From Agelas oroides (lineage: Eukaryota; Porifera; Demospongiae; Agelasida; Agelasidae), in contig OX422185.1 in assembly GCA_949130485.1 (NCBI GenBank), positions 7,231,127 through 7,295,126 of the forward strand: a DNA stretch of 64,000 bases, read 5' to 3'. The position numbers and the translations under genes are program-made. Under the pieces are notes generated by a model. The model made no database searches and was not told the origin of the DNA. It worked only from the letters and a program-made list of their open reading frames with translations. Of the stretch, positions 22,521 through 33,597 are shown in pieces (within the stretch, counting starts at the first letter, position 1; each line of letters opens with the position of its first letter).

Positions 22521-24249
22521 TCATGTTTGTTGAAGATGGTTAAGCTCAGCTTGTTTCATGTAATCAATTTCCAGTATCGTCTGACATCTTCTTTTGAGAT
22601 ACCACCCAATTGCAGACAGTGGAAGTAATGGGAGCAGTGAGAACACTAATCCTTTGACACCAGTTCCAATCTGTGCTTGCACTAGCAGAATTGTCTCATA
22701 TAGAGCAAATATTGCAACAATTAGTCCCAGGATTGCAGAAATTAGAACAAAGTTCACGAATGTCTCCACACAGTGTATTGGATTGCAGCAAACTTGTCTC
22801 CATCTAGAATGCTGACACTGATACATAATGTAGGCAACAATGAGTACCAAAACAACAAGCACAATCACAAACAACAGTGAAAGAAAAATACTCTCTTGTG
22901 GATGGATCAATAGTAGTACACATACGGGGGTTATAACCATGGTAAACAGCTGTAAGGCTATCTGAATATTCCACAATGCAAGCACATGAACAGTTTGCAG
23001 TAGACACCGATTCCAGGGAAAAATTGTGTTACCATGTCCCTGCTCACTTTGGACAGTTGAATAAGATTTCACAGCATAAACGGAAAGTACTAGTTCTATG
23101 AAGATAGCACTTGGGATGATTGTGAGTTTGCCTACAAGAGTGAGGACTTCATCTCTATAAATATTGGTATTAGACGGAATTGAGCAGTTATAATTAGCAA
23201 GATGGATAATGCATGGTGTAATAGTGGGGCAGCCACGACTGAATTGGTGCGTAAGTGAAGCAGCAATGTATGAAGTATTGCAGAAGAAAGCCACAATAGC
23301 TGTTGCCCAGTACAAACATTCCATGAAGGCTCCAGTTGAGGCAGCAATTCTATTCCTTATTCTTGGGTAGTACAAAGGCAGTGACTTTGCAAGGGTGACT
23401 GGTGTGAGAATATTGAGAAATAAGAAAGCACATAATCAAGTCAGCCGGAAGAACTGAGCATAAGTAGCTTCTTTGTATAGCCCTTTTACATATACGTTAA
23501 AACCAATGGATACATATCCCCTGTCGTTTTTATTTGGTTTGCCATCGAGTTTTGCGTAGCTCTTCACCTGCACATAAGGAATAAAAAGTGCACAAAGGAT
23601 AAACTTGCATGTATTTAAAAAAAAAAAAAGCATCTTATACACAGGCCTGGAATAATAAATACCTATGTCTAATTGATTGTAGTAAATTGTCAAGTGTGAA
23701 ATGTAAAAATAATTACCCAAGTACATATACAGAGAATGTACATACCCATGAGAGAATTCGCAGTAGTGCATTTCGCATATCATCTTCTGTAGCACCACAA
23801 GGAAGAGTATCAATATGAAGTGGAATATATATAAAATCTCGACGTTGTATGAGGTGAAAAATAACTTCACCTACAACATTATCTAATACAAACAACTGAT
23901 CATATGGAATGAGATCAAGCAAAGCTGAACTGCTCCATTCAAAGTGCTGGCAGTATGTGAAGTTACTCTGTTCACCAGAAAAGTGAGACGTCTCACAATT
24001 TTCAGACTGCACGCTGTCAACCATGACACATGTGGCAAGATCAAGCCAATCACCTCGATTCAAACCTTGAGATGGAAATAATGCCTCTTGCAACAGGTAC
24101 AACACTTCACGATCTGTCACCAAAGCATTTTCTAACTTTTGCTGCACAACAAAAGATGCATAGGACACATTGTGAATTTTAGTGTGCACAACCGTAGCCT
24201 CAGCTAGTAGAATCACGGAGACAATAGAATACAATGTGCAAATAGCCAT
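22521..24249 (-). pseudogene. T5: 7TM-family member with one in-frame stop
   Basis: Exon 2 24249-23746 (168 codons, open) and exon 3 23567-22521 (349 codons long) keep normal lengths and splice sites. An in-frame TGA at 23438-23436, just before TM1, interrupts exon 3 where T9 and T10 read CTA (Leu): RLT-stop-LCAFLFLN. No other lesion was seen, so inactivation looks recent, or the stop may be polymorphic. The ectodomain has sequons NVS and NFT and the motif EWSSSALLDLIPYDQLFVLD. The C-terminus ends LQQT. A relic of the family tail (EPLPP) lies just downstream in another frame. Confidence 0.85.
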
Positions 24250-24588
24250 AGTGTTTTAGATCTGTAACGAAAAAGCAAAATCATGTCAACTAGCAAGCCA
24301 AAAAACAAACAAAACAAACAAACAAACAAACAAAAAAACAAAATTATAGTACAGTGGCAAAGAAAGGTTAGACTACTTTGTGCATACCTAAACTTCTTGG
24401 AGCAGATTAATTTGCCGATTTAAAAGAATAAGTGGTATATGCAGGTCTAGGATGGAGCCTAAGGGCACTACACCTCCATTTTTTCATATGCTAGGTGTTG
24501 CTCAGTCCCCTGCATTGTAGTATATCAAAAATGCACTCAAAATCACAATGCAATGAAGCTGCTAAAAGGCAACATGATGAGTGACTTC

Positions 24589-24632
24589 ATGAAGAGAAAG
24601 GATATAGTAGCAAGCACAATCTGCATTGACAT
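24589..24632 (-). pseudogene. T1' stub: start and signal peptide only
   Basis: Minus strand from 24632 reads MSMQIVLATISFLF, matching the first residues of T1 exon 2. It then runs abruptly into sequence normally found upstream of T5-type genes. This is the left junction of unit B, generated by the tandem duplication. Confidence 0.8.
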
Positions 24633-26749
24633 CTGTGTTGAAAGAAGAAATCTGCAGTCAAGAATTGATAAGCACAGGCATAAATCAAACTTCCAGGTAA
24701 CTGCAATGTGAACTGCACTTTTGAAAGACTGATCAGGCAATAGCTTTTATCTCCACAAATATTTGCTACAATGTTACAGTAGCAAAACTTTGCTTCATTT
24801 AGCAGACTCTATAAATACCTTCACAGATCCTTGGCCTATTATCACAATCAAACTACTGCATTGGCTGTACATGTACTCCTAGTTGATCATCTAGCCAAGC
24901 CAACTTAGTTAGGTTTGTTTGTTTACAGCATGCTGACTAACAGACTACAGCTGTAGGGTAGCTCAAAATTATTAACACTGACTATAAACACAAACCCTGG
25001 AGTTATAGAAACCCTCCCAATTTACCACTATAAACTCTGTCACGTTGGGAAATTTTCCTTGTATCAGACAAAAAGAATCCTTGCATAGCTCTTGACTTGG
25101 CATAAAGCACACTTTGAATACAGTTATTATGACTGTATAGTTTTTAGCAATGACAATGTAACTGGATAGCCATAAAAGGGCAAACATCTTTGTTTTATTA
25201 GTCAAAATCCACTGTTTATATATCTCTAAAGGTAACATCTGCATTGAAAGGGGATGTTTCTAATTTCATTACATAAACATTCTATGTTTGTGTGCACTGG
25301 TACAATCAATGATCGAGGTCAAGATAGTGGGAGGAGCTCCTCATTACCATTTTGGGTGAATGAAAATCAAGATCATGTTTCACAGTGTTTTGGATTCCAC
25401 CACAGCTTTCTCCTTCTGGGCTGTCTCCAGTGATAACAGAAGCAGTCCATCAAGTACAGTCTCTAACTGTTTTACACAACACCTCCCGGCTTGAGCCACC
25501 ACCACTGAGCTATGTGGACAACCACCAGAATTCTTTATATGTATTACACAGGTAGTACTAGAAGCTTTGTTGCACACATGGCAGTCACACAGTTTGGCAA
25601 GTGACTGCCAGGTTTTCAATTTCTTCAATTTTCATCTCAATAGACCTTTGGCACTTTCAGTACACATGCATGCACAATGGAAGCAATTCTTCCAATGATG
25701 ATCAAAATTGTATTTGTTTTGAAAGAAGTTGAAGCACTTGTGCATGTATGATACAACCAGAAAATGCCTAAAAAGCAACTGTTGCCATGTGGAGGGCACA
25801 ATTGCTTTAAACCTATTCATAGTGTACTCTGATGATCCCAACTAAACAGAAGCTTCAGAGCTGAGTAAGAAGTAGTCCTCCGCAGTGTATAGATGCTACA
25901 CTGAGAGGAATGAGATCAAGGTGTGCTTTACTTAAATGGTCAACGGTAGCTAACTATCATTAGTTTCAAATTTTATCATAATAAGTTACATGGGTTGCAA
26001 ATTTTCAGTCCCAAAGACAATCCATAAATCCCCATTCGCTTCTGTTGTTATCAACACTCAGTCAGCTTGGAGGCTCTTAGGTTTGTAACCAAATTATACA
26101 AGTTGTAATTATTACAATACTACATTGTACTCAGTCTTTTAAGAGTAGCTACAACCCATGCATCCACCCTCTCCCAAGCCCACACTCCGACCATGTCTAA
26201 TCAGAGTAAGTATTTCACAAGCTAGCTTCTAGTGAAATAGCTAAGATCAGTCTGAGTCGTTTCTTCACATACTGTATCATTGTTGTAGGATAATGCATGC
26301 AGAATTCGTGTAGAAGTTTGTTGTTTCTTGGTGTAGCTAAAGGAAATGCCAAATGAAATGTTTCAGCACATTTCATGATATACAAAGAAACAACCAAATT
26401 CTGTATGCAATTGCAATGCTCTTCTTTTAACTAAGTGAGTTATAAGTGAAGAGGAAGGTTATCTGTTACCAACTTGAGCTCGGAAATTTTGTTGTGTGTA
26501 AAAAAAATTTTCATGAGTAGCTAACGTTCATAGTCATGATGCATAGTGGGCTACATTAGGAATGATGCTAGCAGAATGTTTTAAGGTTGTCTTGGCAAGA
26601 ACTGTAGTACTGTGGCTACATCTTCATTTGCAATCCTAGTTAGAGGGGTCAAGATAATTGTTTACATGGACATGCACAGATTAATCAATCAGCTAAGTGC
26701 TAAGTTACAGAGCTAATACACAACATTTAGTGTATAAACAAAAGCATCC

Positions 26750-29215
26750 CTACAAAGGCAAAGGCTCTTCATCTTTACTATACTCTGACATGTTAATTGA
26801 CTGTTGTTCTTCAGCCATCTGCTCCAATGTTTTTTCATTTGAAGTCTTGCTAGCCTTCTTCTGAGACCTTCTTTTCAAGTACCATCCAAGTGCAGACAGT
26901 GGAAAGGATGGGAGTAGAGAGAGTAATATTCCCTTTATTCCAGTTTCAATTTGTACTTGCCCTATTAGCATCAGCTCATATAGAGCAAGAAGTGTGATTA
27001 TTAGTCCCAGGATTGCAACAATCAAAACGAGATGAACAAATTTTTTCCCAAGGTGCTTTGGATTGCACCACAGCCTTCTTGTTGATTGTTGACAATGATG
27101 CAGCAGATAGGCAGCAGTAAATATCAAGCCACAAAGTAATATTGCGACAAATAGTATGTAGAAAATAGTCATTTGTGGCCAGATAATTAGTAGTCCAGAG
27201 ATGGGAATGGCAACCATGGTGAACAGTTGTAGAGCTATTAAGGTGGCACGGTCGTCCCTCGGCGGAGGTTAACGAAAACATAAACTTGGGTTACAGTCAG
27301 GACCAGGGTTACTCCTAGTTTCAGGGTTAGGGTTTGGTTTAGGGCAATCTTGCTTTGCCTAATTTTAAAAAGGGTTTTAGTAGCTCATTAATATATTCAT
27401 GAACCCAAAATTGCCACTCGATGGACGCATCTACACGCTCACTGTAGGTAGCGTCCCAACCACCAATGTATCTCAAATCAATCTATGCCAGCTTTTGTTC
27501 AAAGCTACTCTCAAAGTCAGGCTAGACTCATGTTTGTCACTACTCTTGGAATGGACAACTTTGACTGCACCAAAATGAATGCACATTTCGAAAAATTCAC
27601 AGTTTGTCTACGGGAGGGGCTCATTCACGAGTGGAAGCAAGCATTACTAGCCCCACCTCTCCCCCTTATGTCGCTAAACAACTCACGGCTCTGTTCCACA
27701 CACAGCCACCGTTCAGCTCCCTTGTCTGTCAGACTGTAGCACAAACGATAAATTGCGTATTCTAGTTAAAGCCCAGCCCAGCACTCGAAGCACCTGGCCA
27801 CGGTCACCAACTAGACTAGGCATACGGCCGCGAGACCTGGGCCTACTCAACAAATACAGTCTTGGCCACTGTGGCCTTTCTGCTGCTTCTAGACACAAGC
27901 TTGCTTTCACAAGCAGGCATCACGCACTACTCACAGCTACTGACACTACAGCACTCTACTAAACTCCTTCTCTTTTTTTAATTTTTTTTATTTTTTTTTT
28001 TTATAAGTCGATCTAAGCTTATCTTCAAAGTTCCGAGCACCACATGAAGGGTGCCGCCAGGCCACATCTTAACTAACTTAATTATAAACTGATTATTGGA
28101 TGGCAATGCCGACAGGAAATGGGGAAAATCCCCAATTTTACGGACCGTGAACGGTTTGAGACTCCCAAAACGGAATGTGCGCTAAAATTTTAACAAGACA
28201 AAGAAGACTATCAACTTGGACTCCAGGTTTGTTGACCTTGAAAATACAGGGTACCGTGCCACCTTAAAATATTCCACAATGCAAGCACATGAAATGTTTG
28301 TAGTAGGCAGTGCTTCCAGAAATGACAATGGTGGCCCCATCTCAGCCTCCTCCAAGCGATGTAGTGAGTTTTCACAGCATAAATTGAAGCTAGCAGTTCT
28401 ATGAACGCTGCAAGTGGGATGAGTGTAACTTTGGCCACTAAAGTGAGAACTTCGTCTTGGTAAACACTTGTGTCAGAAGGAATATCACACTTGTGATTTA
28501 GAATGCATAATGTAATGGTAGGGATGTTATGAAGAAATTGATGTCTAATTGAAGAAACTGTGTAAAAAATATTGAAGGGGAGAGCTACAATACCTGTTGC
28601 CCAGTACAAGCATTCCATGATGTCTCCAGTTGAGGATTTAGCCATGATTCTGGGGTAGTACAGAGATGCTGACTTTGTTAGGGCAATTGGTGTGGCAATA
28701 TTTAGGAATGTGAAGCTACACAACATAGCAAGACGATACACGTGAGCACAATTTTTGAATGATCCCTTTTGCAATTCTGTCACATGCTTGTTATAGGAAA
28801 TGGATACATATCCCTTGTCAATTTCACTTGGTTGACCATGGACTCTTGCATATGACTTCACCTACACAGATAGATAAGACAGTACAATGAAGTATATACA
28901 GCGTTGGTATGGCAGTGGAGTAACTTAAAGAGAAATCATGTATCCAGCATGTGTAGATATACTTACCCAGGGGAGGAATTGCATTAGAGCTTCCAGAATA
29001 TCGTCTGCTGTAACATCACATGGAAGACTGTCAATTTGAAGGGGAACTTTTAACTCTGCTTCATGTCTTATAATGTGACTGATGTGGTGAATTATGACAT
29101 TGTCTAATACTAATAACTGATCATTTGATAGTAGATTCAATAACACAGATCTGCTCCACTGAAATTTCTTGCAGTAAGAAAAATTACCTTGACCACCAGG
29201 TAAGAAAGAGTTACC
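26750..29215 (-). pseudogene. T6: duplicate of T2, split by two transposons
   Basis: Only the 3' part of exon 2 remains (29215-28967, from about GNSFLPGGQGNFSYC to LLPW). The signal peptide, start and promoter are missing, replaced by the piggyBac element. Exon 3 begins normally at 28861, is interrupted within TM4 at a TTAA by the MITE (27242-28263), and resumes to the tail DEEPLPL at 26750. Apart from the insertions the exon 3 reading frame shows no stop, so the insertions were probably the inactivating events. About ten residue differences from T2 lie in the first ~200 exon-3 residues and almost none in the rest. Confidence 0.9.
27242..28263. mobile_element. TTAA-flanked piggyBac-type MITE, copy 2, inside T6
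   Basis: 1,022 bp with TTAA at 27238-27241 and 28264-28267. Ends: GGTGGCACGGTCG on the left and GGTACCGTGCCACC on the right. It is the reverse orientation of 2232-3255 and nearly identical to it. T2 has the uninterrupted sequence AGCTATTAAAATATTCC near 11398, which gives the pre-insertion site with a single TTAA. The high identity of the two copies implies recent movement. Confidence 0.95.
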
Positions 29216-29462
29216 TCGTAGAGACCTAAGTGGGTCAATATGACCCATGTGTATATTTTGTTTTTACATACATAGATATTATGCATACAGCAGGATATAT
29301 CAGGACTTAAAATCCCACCAACGTACTGGTTAAGGGAATACCCCTAAAATTGTGCGCATGCGCATTTTGTTGAGTGGCCTCGTGTTCTTGATCGTTCGGT
29401 ACGTTGGTTGAACGTGTCGCTATGGCTTAGCCAGCTGCCAGTTCTCGAAACAAAATCGGACT

Positions 29463-32400
29463 ATGGCACACTCAAAAGTCTCTTTCAGTGAGAAAGTCAG
29501 CTGTGAATTTGAGATAGTAAGGGAAGAAGACACCTTTGACTACGTAGAAAGCACCAGCGAGTTAGGATCGTCCGATGATGACGAGGATGCGGGGAAGCTT
29601 GAAGCGATTTTTGGAGCGGTATACAGTGGTTTGTCCCCATCTAAACCGTTCGTTCAGCCAGCAGAGAGGCATTCACTTCTGCTGTGGGACAAAGATCTTG
29701 GTGAAGAGGATCTAGAGTCAGGTATTGTCCTCCTGTTTCTCTCCACTCTCTTGGCATGTCTAGTAAAGTCAAAATGTTCTTTTACTCTTTATCCCTCCAG
29801 AAACTGATAGCAGTGTTGTTACCTCTACTTGCTCAGGGAGCAAGGGATGTGGGACAGGAAGCCAAGAGGATAGTTCAAGTTCTGATGAAGAAGCACCACC
29901 AGCTAAGCGTTTTCGTGGGAGAGGAGTACGTGGGCGAGGCACAAGAGGCAAAGGAGCTCAAACACGTGGCAGGGGGACAAGGCAGGAGCAGAGCAGAGAG
30001 TCATCGGGGCAAGGCAGAGGGTCACGGGGACGAGGCAGAGGGCAACGAGGAACAGGCAGAGGGCAACAAGGAACAGGCAGAGGGCAACGAGGAAGAGGCA
30101 GAGGGACATGAGGAAGAGGCAGAGGGACGCGAGGAAGAGGCAAAGAAGCTAGCAGAGAGACACACGAGGAATCAACTGCTAGGTATGTTTATTTGTGTTG
30201 CCCTTTGGCCTCATACCCAGGCTCCTCCCTGTGCAGAGAAATTGGGGGTGGGGGTCCTGGAAGATTTAATCAAGGGCTGTGACATATAGTGCGTGGTTTT
30301 GTGTGTGGTTTTGATAATTGAATTAATAATTGCCATGCATTCTGACTCCAAATATTGCCCAGTATTGTAAAATGTTAGAGCGTTGTCATTGGAGTTCATG
30401 TACCATAGTGCCCCTCAAATACACCCCCCCTTTTGCTTAGTACAAATCGCAAGGGGGGCTTATACGTGGGATGTGACATTTTCTCTCGCGATTACACCCT
30501 CCCTTCCGGTGCCCCACCCACAACTTCATGTAGAGGACAACACATTTGACGACTTTGCAGTTGCTATCTGGAACAATGTTATTTATACATGTGGCAGTCC
30601 CGTGTAGAAATCCTAGGTTATTCCGTCACGTATTTTGATCACATTGCTGTGTTTGAAGCGCCATATGGCTGAACTGCCGTCGGGGCGGGGCTCACGTGCT
30701 TCGTAATAATTGACTATCTACAAAGCGCATATGAGCCCCGCGGAAGTTCAGCGATACGGTGCTTCAAACACAGCAATGCGTTCGAAATACACGACGGAAT
30801 AGCCTTCGATTTCTACACGGGACTGCCACACATAGTTGTCAGCAAATTTTGGTAACAGCCATATGTGGTTGGGGGCGGGGCATATGTGCGGAATTAAAAT
30901 ACCTCTGCAAGACTTTGTGCTTAAAATGCAGGGGGGGGGGGGGGGGGGGGGGCTTATGCGCGGACACTACGGTAATTTGGAGTAATTGTCGACCATAAAA
31001 CACACCCCCACGAAAAATACCCTCTATACAGTACTTGATCAACTGTGTGGGAAATATAGATGGCTGTGTACATACTTGGTATGGTAAATATTTTATGAAT
31101 CCCCTAAAAAACCTGGAAACAGTACCAGGGTGCTTTTTGGGGGAGGGGGGAACAGTGTTCTTGCAAACCAAGTGGTACAAAGGTGTGAATTGCCCTAGGT
31201 GGTCCTTGTAAATGCACTGTATGGCTTGGGTCAAGTGCTAATTAGTCTGGCTTGCACTATGAATATCATAATTGCTATTCAAACCAAGTGGTGCAAAAGG
31301 GGTTTCCTGGAACCAACCAAGTGGTGTGCACCCACTCTAAAAAGGCCTAGGAGAACACTGGGGGGAAGGGGTGAGGAGGGGGAGGGGAGGGAGGGGAGGG
31401 AGAGTATATGTGAATCACTTTGTGCATGTGTGGAGTACTACGCTTTTCTTCTTTTACAGTGGTGTTACCTGGGTATCACATGGAATCAAGAGCACCCTAA
31501 CTAGTGACACCCCAAAACCAGCTCCCAAATTTGATTCCCCTGTTGGCCCCACATCTCGTACTAAGACTGCAAAAACACCTATGGAGGTGTTGCAGCTGTT
31601 TCTCACAATGGTGCTTCTACAAAGTATTGTCAAGTACTCCAACGATTTTGCAGCTAGCAAAGGAGCAACTCTAAACTTGTCTGTGGAAGAATTACAAGCA
31701 TTTAGAGGCATGAACATTGCAATGGGCATGCTGCGATTGCCGCAAGTAAGAGACTACTGGGCTACAAGTGGGATTCTTGACACCCCATGGTTTGCTTCCA
31801 TCATGCCCCGTGATAGGTTTTTCGCCATCCTGAGGTACCTTCATTTAGTGGATTCATCATTGCAGAAAAAGAAAGGCGAAGATGGCTACGATGCACTTTT
31901 CAAGGTTCGCCCACTGATAGATCATCTGTCAGCAGTATTTCCTAGATATTATCAACCTGGGCAATGTATGTCAGTCGACGAAATGATGATCGGGACGCGA
32001 TGTAGAATATCATTTCTGCAATATTTGCCGAAGAAGCCAACTAAATTCGGCATTAAGGTGTTTGTCAACTCTGAGGCCAAAACCGGCTATGTGCTTACCT
32101 TTCAGGTTTACACAGGTAAATTGAGTGATACAGAGAGCAGTTCCAAGGGGGTGGCACACCGTGTAGTAATGGATCTTGTTGACCCATACCTAGGAAAAGG
32201 CCACTGGTTGTTCACAGAAAACTACTATTCTAGTCCTGCACTTTTTCTCGACCTTCTAGAACACAATACCTATGCAACTGGTACTGTAAGACCTAATCGA
32301 AAGAATTACCCAGAAATACTGAAGAGTGAAAGTAAGATGGATGTTGGAAGTTATCATTTTGCAACCTCAGGTGATTTGGTTGCTGTTCGTTGGCATGACA

Positions 32401-32990
32401 GACGAGACGTATACATGGTCTCAACTGCTCACAACACCTCTGTTGAGGTTGCCATGAAAAGACCTAAGGGGAGTCGTGATAAGCAGCCTCTTCTTTGCCC
32501 AAGTTGTGTTTCCGACTATAATATGTACATGGGCGGTGTAGACTTAGCAGATCAATACATCAGTTATTACAGTCTCACACAGAGACGGACTTTGAAGTGG
32601 TGGAAGAAAGTTTTCTGGCGGATGATAGATATATCAATTTTGAATTCCTGGATCATTTTTCGAACAAACTTTCCTGAAAGTGAGATACACTCCCACAGGC
32701 TCTTTCGTATCGAACTTGTTCATGAACTAGTTCAGCCTCTTCTCTCACTCAGAGCAAGTACTGAAGGTAGTACAAAAGGATGAAGACCTGCAACCTCTGA
32801 AAAAAGGCTGGTAGGAAAGCATTTCCCATATAAGATATCTCGGCGTGGAAGGTGCGTCGTTTGCAGTAATACAAAAACACCTGAGGGTAAACGCAAGGGT
32901 ACTAAAACATCAATCCACTGTCCCAAGTGTGACACTTACCTTTGCATTGGAACATGCTTCGAATCATTTCACACCAAATCTAAGTACTGA
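29463..32990 (+). CDS. piggyBac transposase (three exons, two in-frame TGA)
   Basis: Exons 29463-29721, 29801-30182 and 31460-32990, with phases joining cleanly. Exon 1 is acidic; exon 2 encodes SSSSDEEAPPAKRFRGRG and an RG-rich tract, a probable nuclear/nucleic-acid-binding region. Exon 3 carries the DDE_Tnp_1_7 core: SGILDTPWFASIMPRDRFF, MSVDEMMIGTR (first Asp), LFTENYYSSPAL (Glu where the second catalytic Asp of DNYYTS is usual) and MGGVDLADQ (third Asp). A C-terminal Cys-rich finger follows (CVVC, CPKC, CIGTC, FH). Two TGA codons are in frame: one in the RG repeat, where neighbouring units read CGA, and one at 32781-32783 between core and finger. The open core suggests a young, recently inactivated copy. 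Confidence 0.85.
30401..30974. mobile_element. palindromic Tc1/mariner-like MITE nested in piggyBac intron 2
   Basis: Ends TACCATAGTGCCCC and GGACACTACGGTA are inverted and lie at TA dinucleotides. Long inner arms (about 30590-30680 and 30750-30835) are imperfect reverse complements: GTGGCAGTCCCGTGTAGAAA against TTTCTACACGGGACTGCCAC. The unit can therefore fold almost completely. A run of 22 G is at 30931-30952. No coding. Confidence 0.7.
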
Positions 32991-33597
32991 TTGTTGTACC
33001 ATATCATTGTGTGAACACCTGTCTGTTTACTGCATACTAGCATCCTTTTTATAAGGACAAAAGGCTTACAGCTACATGCTTTCTATGCCTAACTTTCACT
33101 TGAGTTTGTTGTGTATATAATAACACTACACTTAGACAAGTTGGTCAACAGTACAAATACACAATGTCAATACAGTGAGCAGTCAAATACGCGTACCCAC
33201 AGGCCTCAGCAGTACAAGTACGCAATAACACCAAGCCAGAAATGTACTCAAAAACATTCCCAAATAAGTAGGTGTCCTTATTGCAGAGGGGGGCTATGAT
33301 TATGGTGCACTTCCGGTACTGTGTATGCATTGACCAACTACATGCTCAATGCGTACTACAGTCACCCTCCTCTATAGCTGGATACATGTGGTAAGTTACC
33401 TGTCCAAAAAAAGTTCATGTAGATTACATCATAACCCTGCCCACTAATATATGAAACTCCACCCACAAGTCATGTACATGTACATGCCTTGTCCACTAAT
33501 GAAACTCCAACTAGTGCCCAGGAGGGGATATTTACTAAGATGCATCCTTTTTACATTTCAAAATACATGACAAAGTAGTTAGGATTCTATGTGTTAA

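Larger units (their letters stand above)
8577..24587. repeat. segmental duplication, unit A (~16 kb)
   Basis: The unit runs from within T1 exon 2 to just upstream of T5 and contains T2-T5 plus intergenic DNA. Unit B (24589-41575) repeats it in the same orientation and order: T2/T6, T3/T7, T4/T8, T5/T9. Genes and most intergenic sequence are very similar by eye. For example, 12950-14822 matches 33598-35477 and 9700-10900 matches 25630-26740. Recent tandem duplication is the simplest reading; uncollapsed haplotypes in the assembly are an alternative. Confidence 0.8.
29214..33593 (+). mobile_element. piggyBac transposon, nearly complete
   Basis: It contains a spliced piggyBac transposase and ends at a TTAA (33594-33597), where sequence homologous to unit A (near 12950) resumes. 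Inverted ends are imperfect: CCTCGTAGAGACCTAAGT on the left against CACATAGAATCCTAACT read inward from the right. On the left the host reads TTACC instead of TTAA. Host DNA between the T2-equivalents of 12330 and 12947 is missing, so a deletion is associated with the left end. A smaller MITE (30401-30974) is nested in the second intron. A short internal palindrome (GGGTCAATATGACCC) lies near the left end. Confidence 0.8.

Noticed and set aside
29756-30289. 177-codon acidic repeat protein (AEGNEEQ-type)
   Set aside because: It is an alternative frame of the piggyBac RG-rich exon. The RG frame joins the other exons in correct phase and has the expected SDEE/RG composition.
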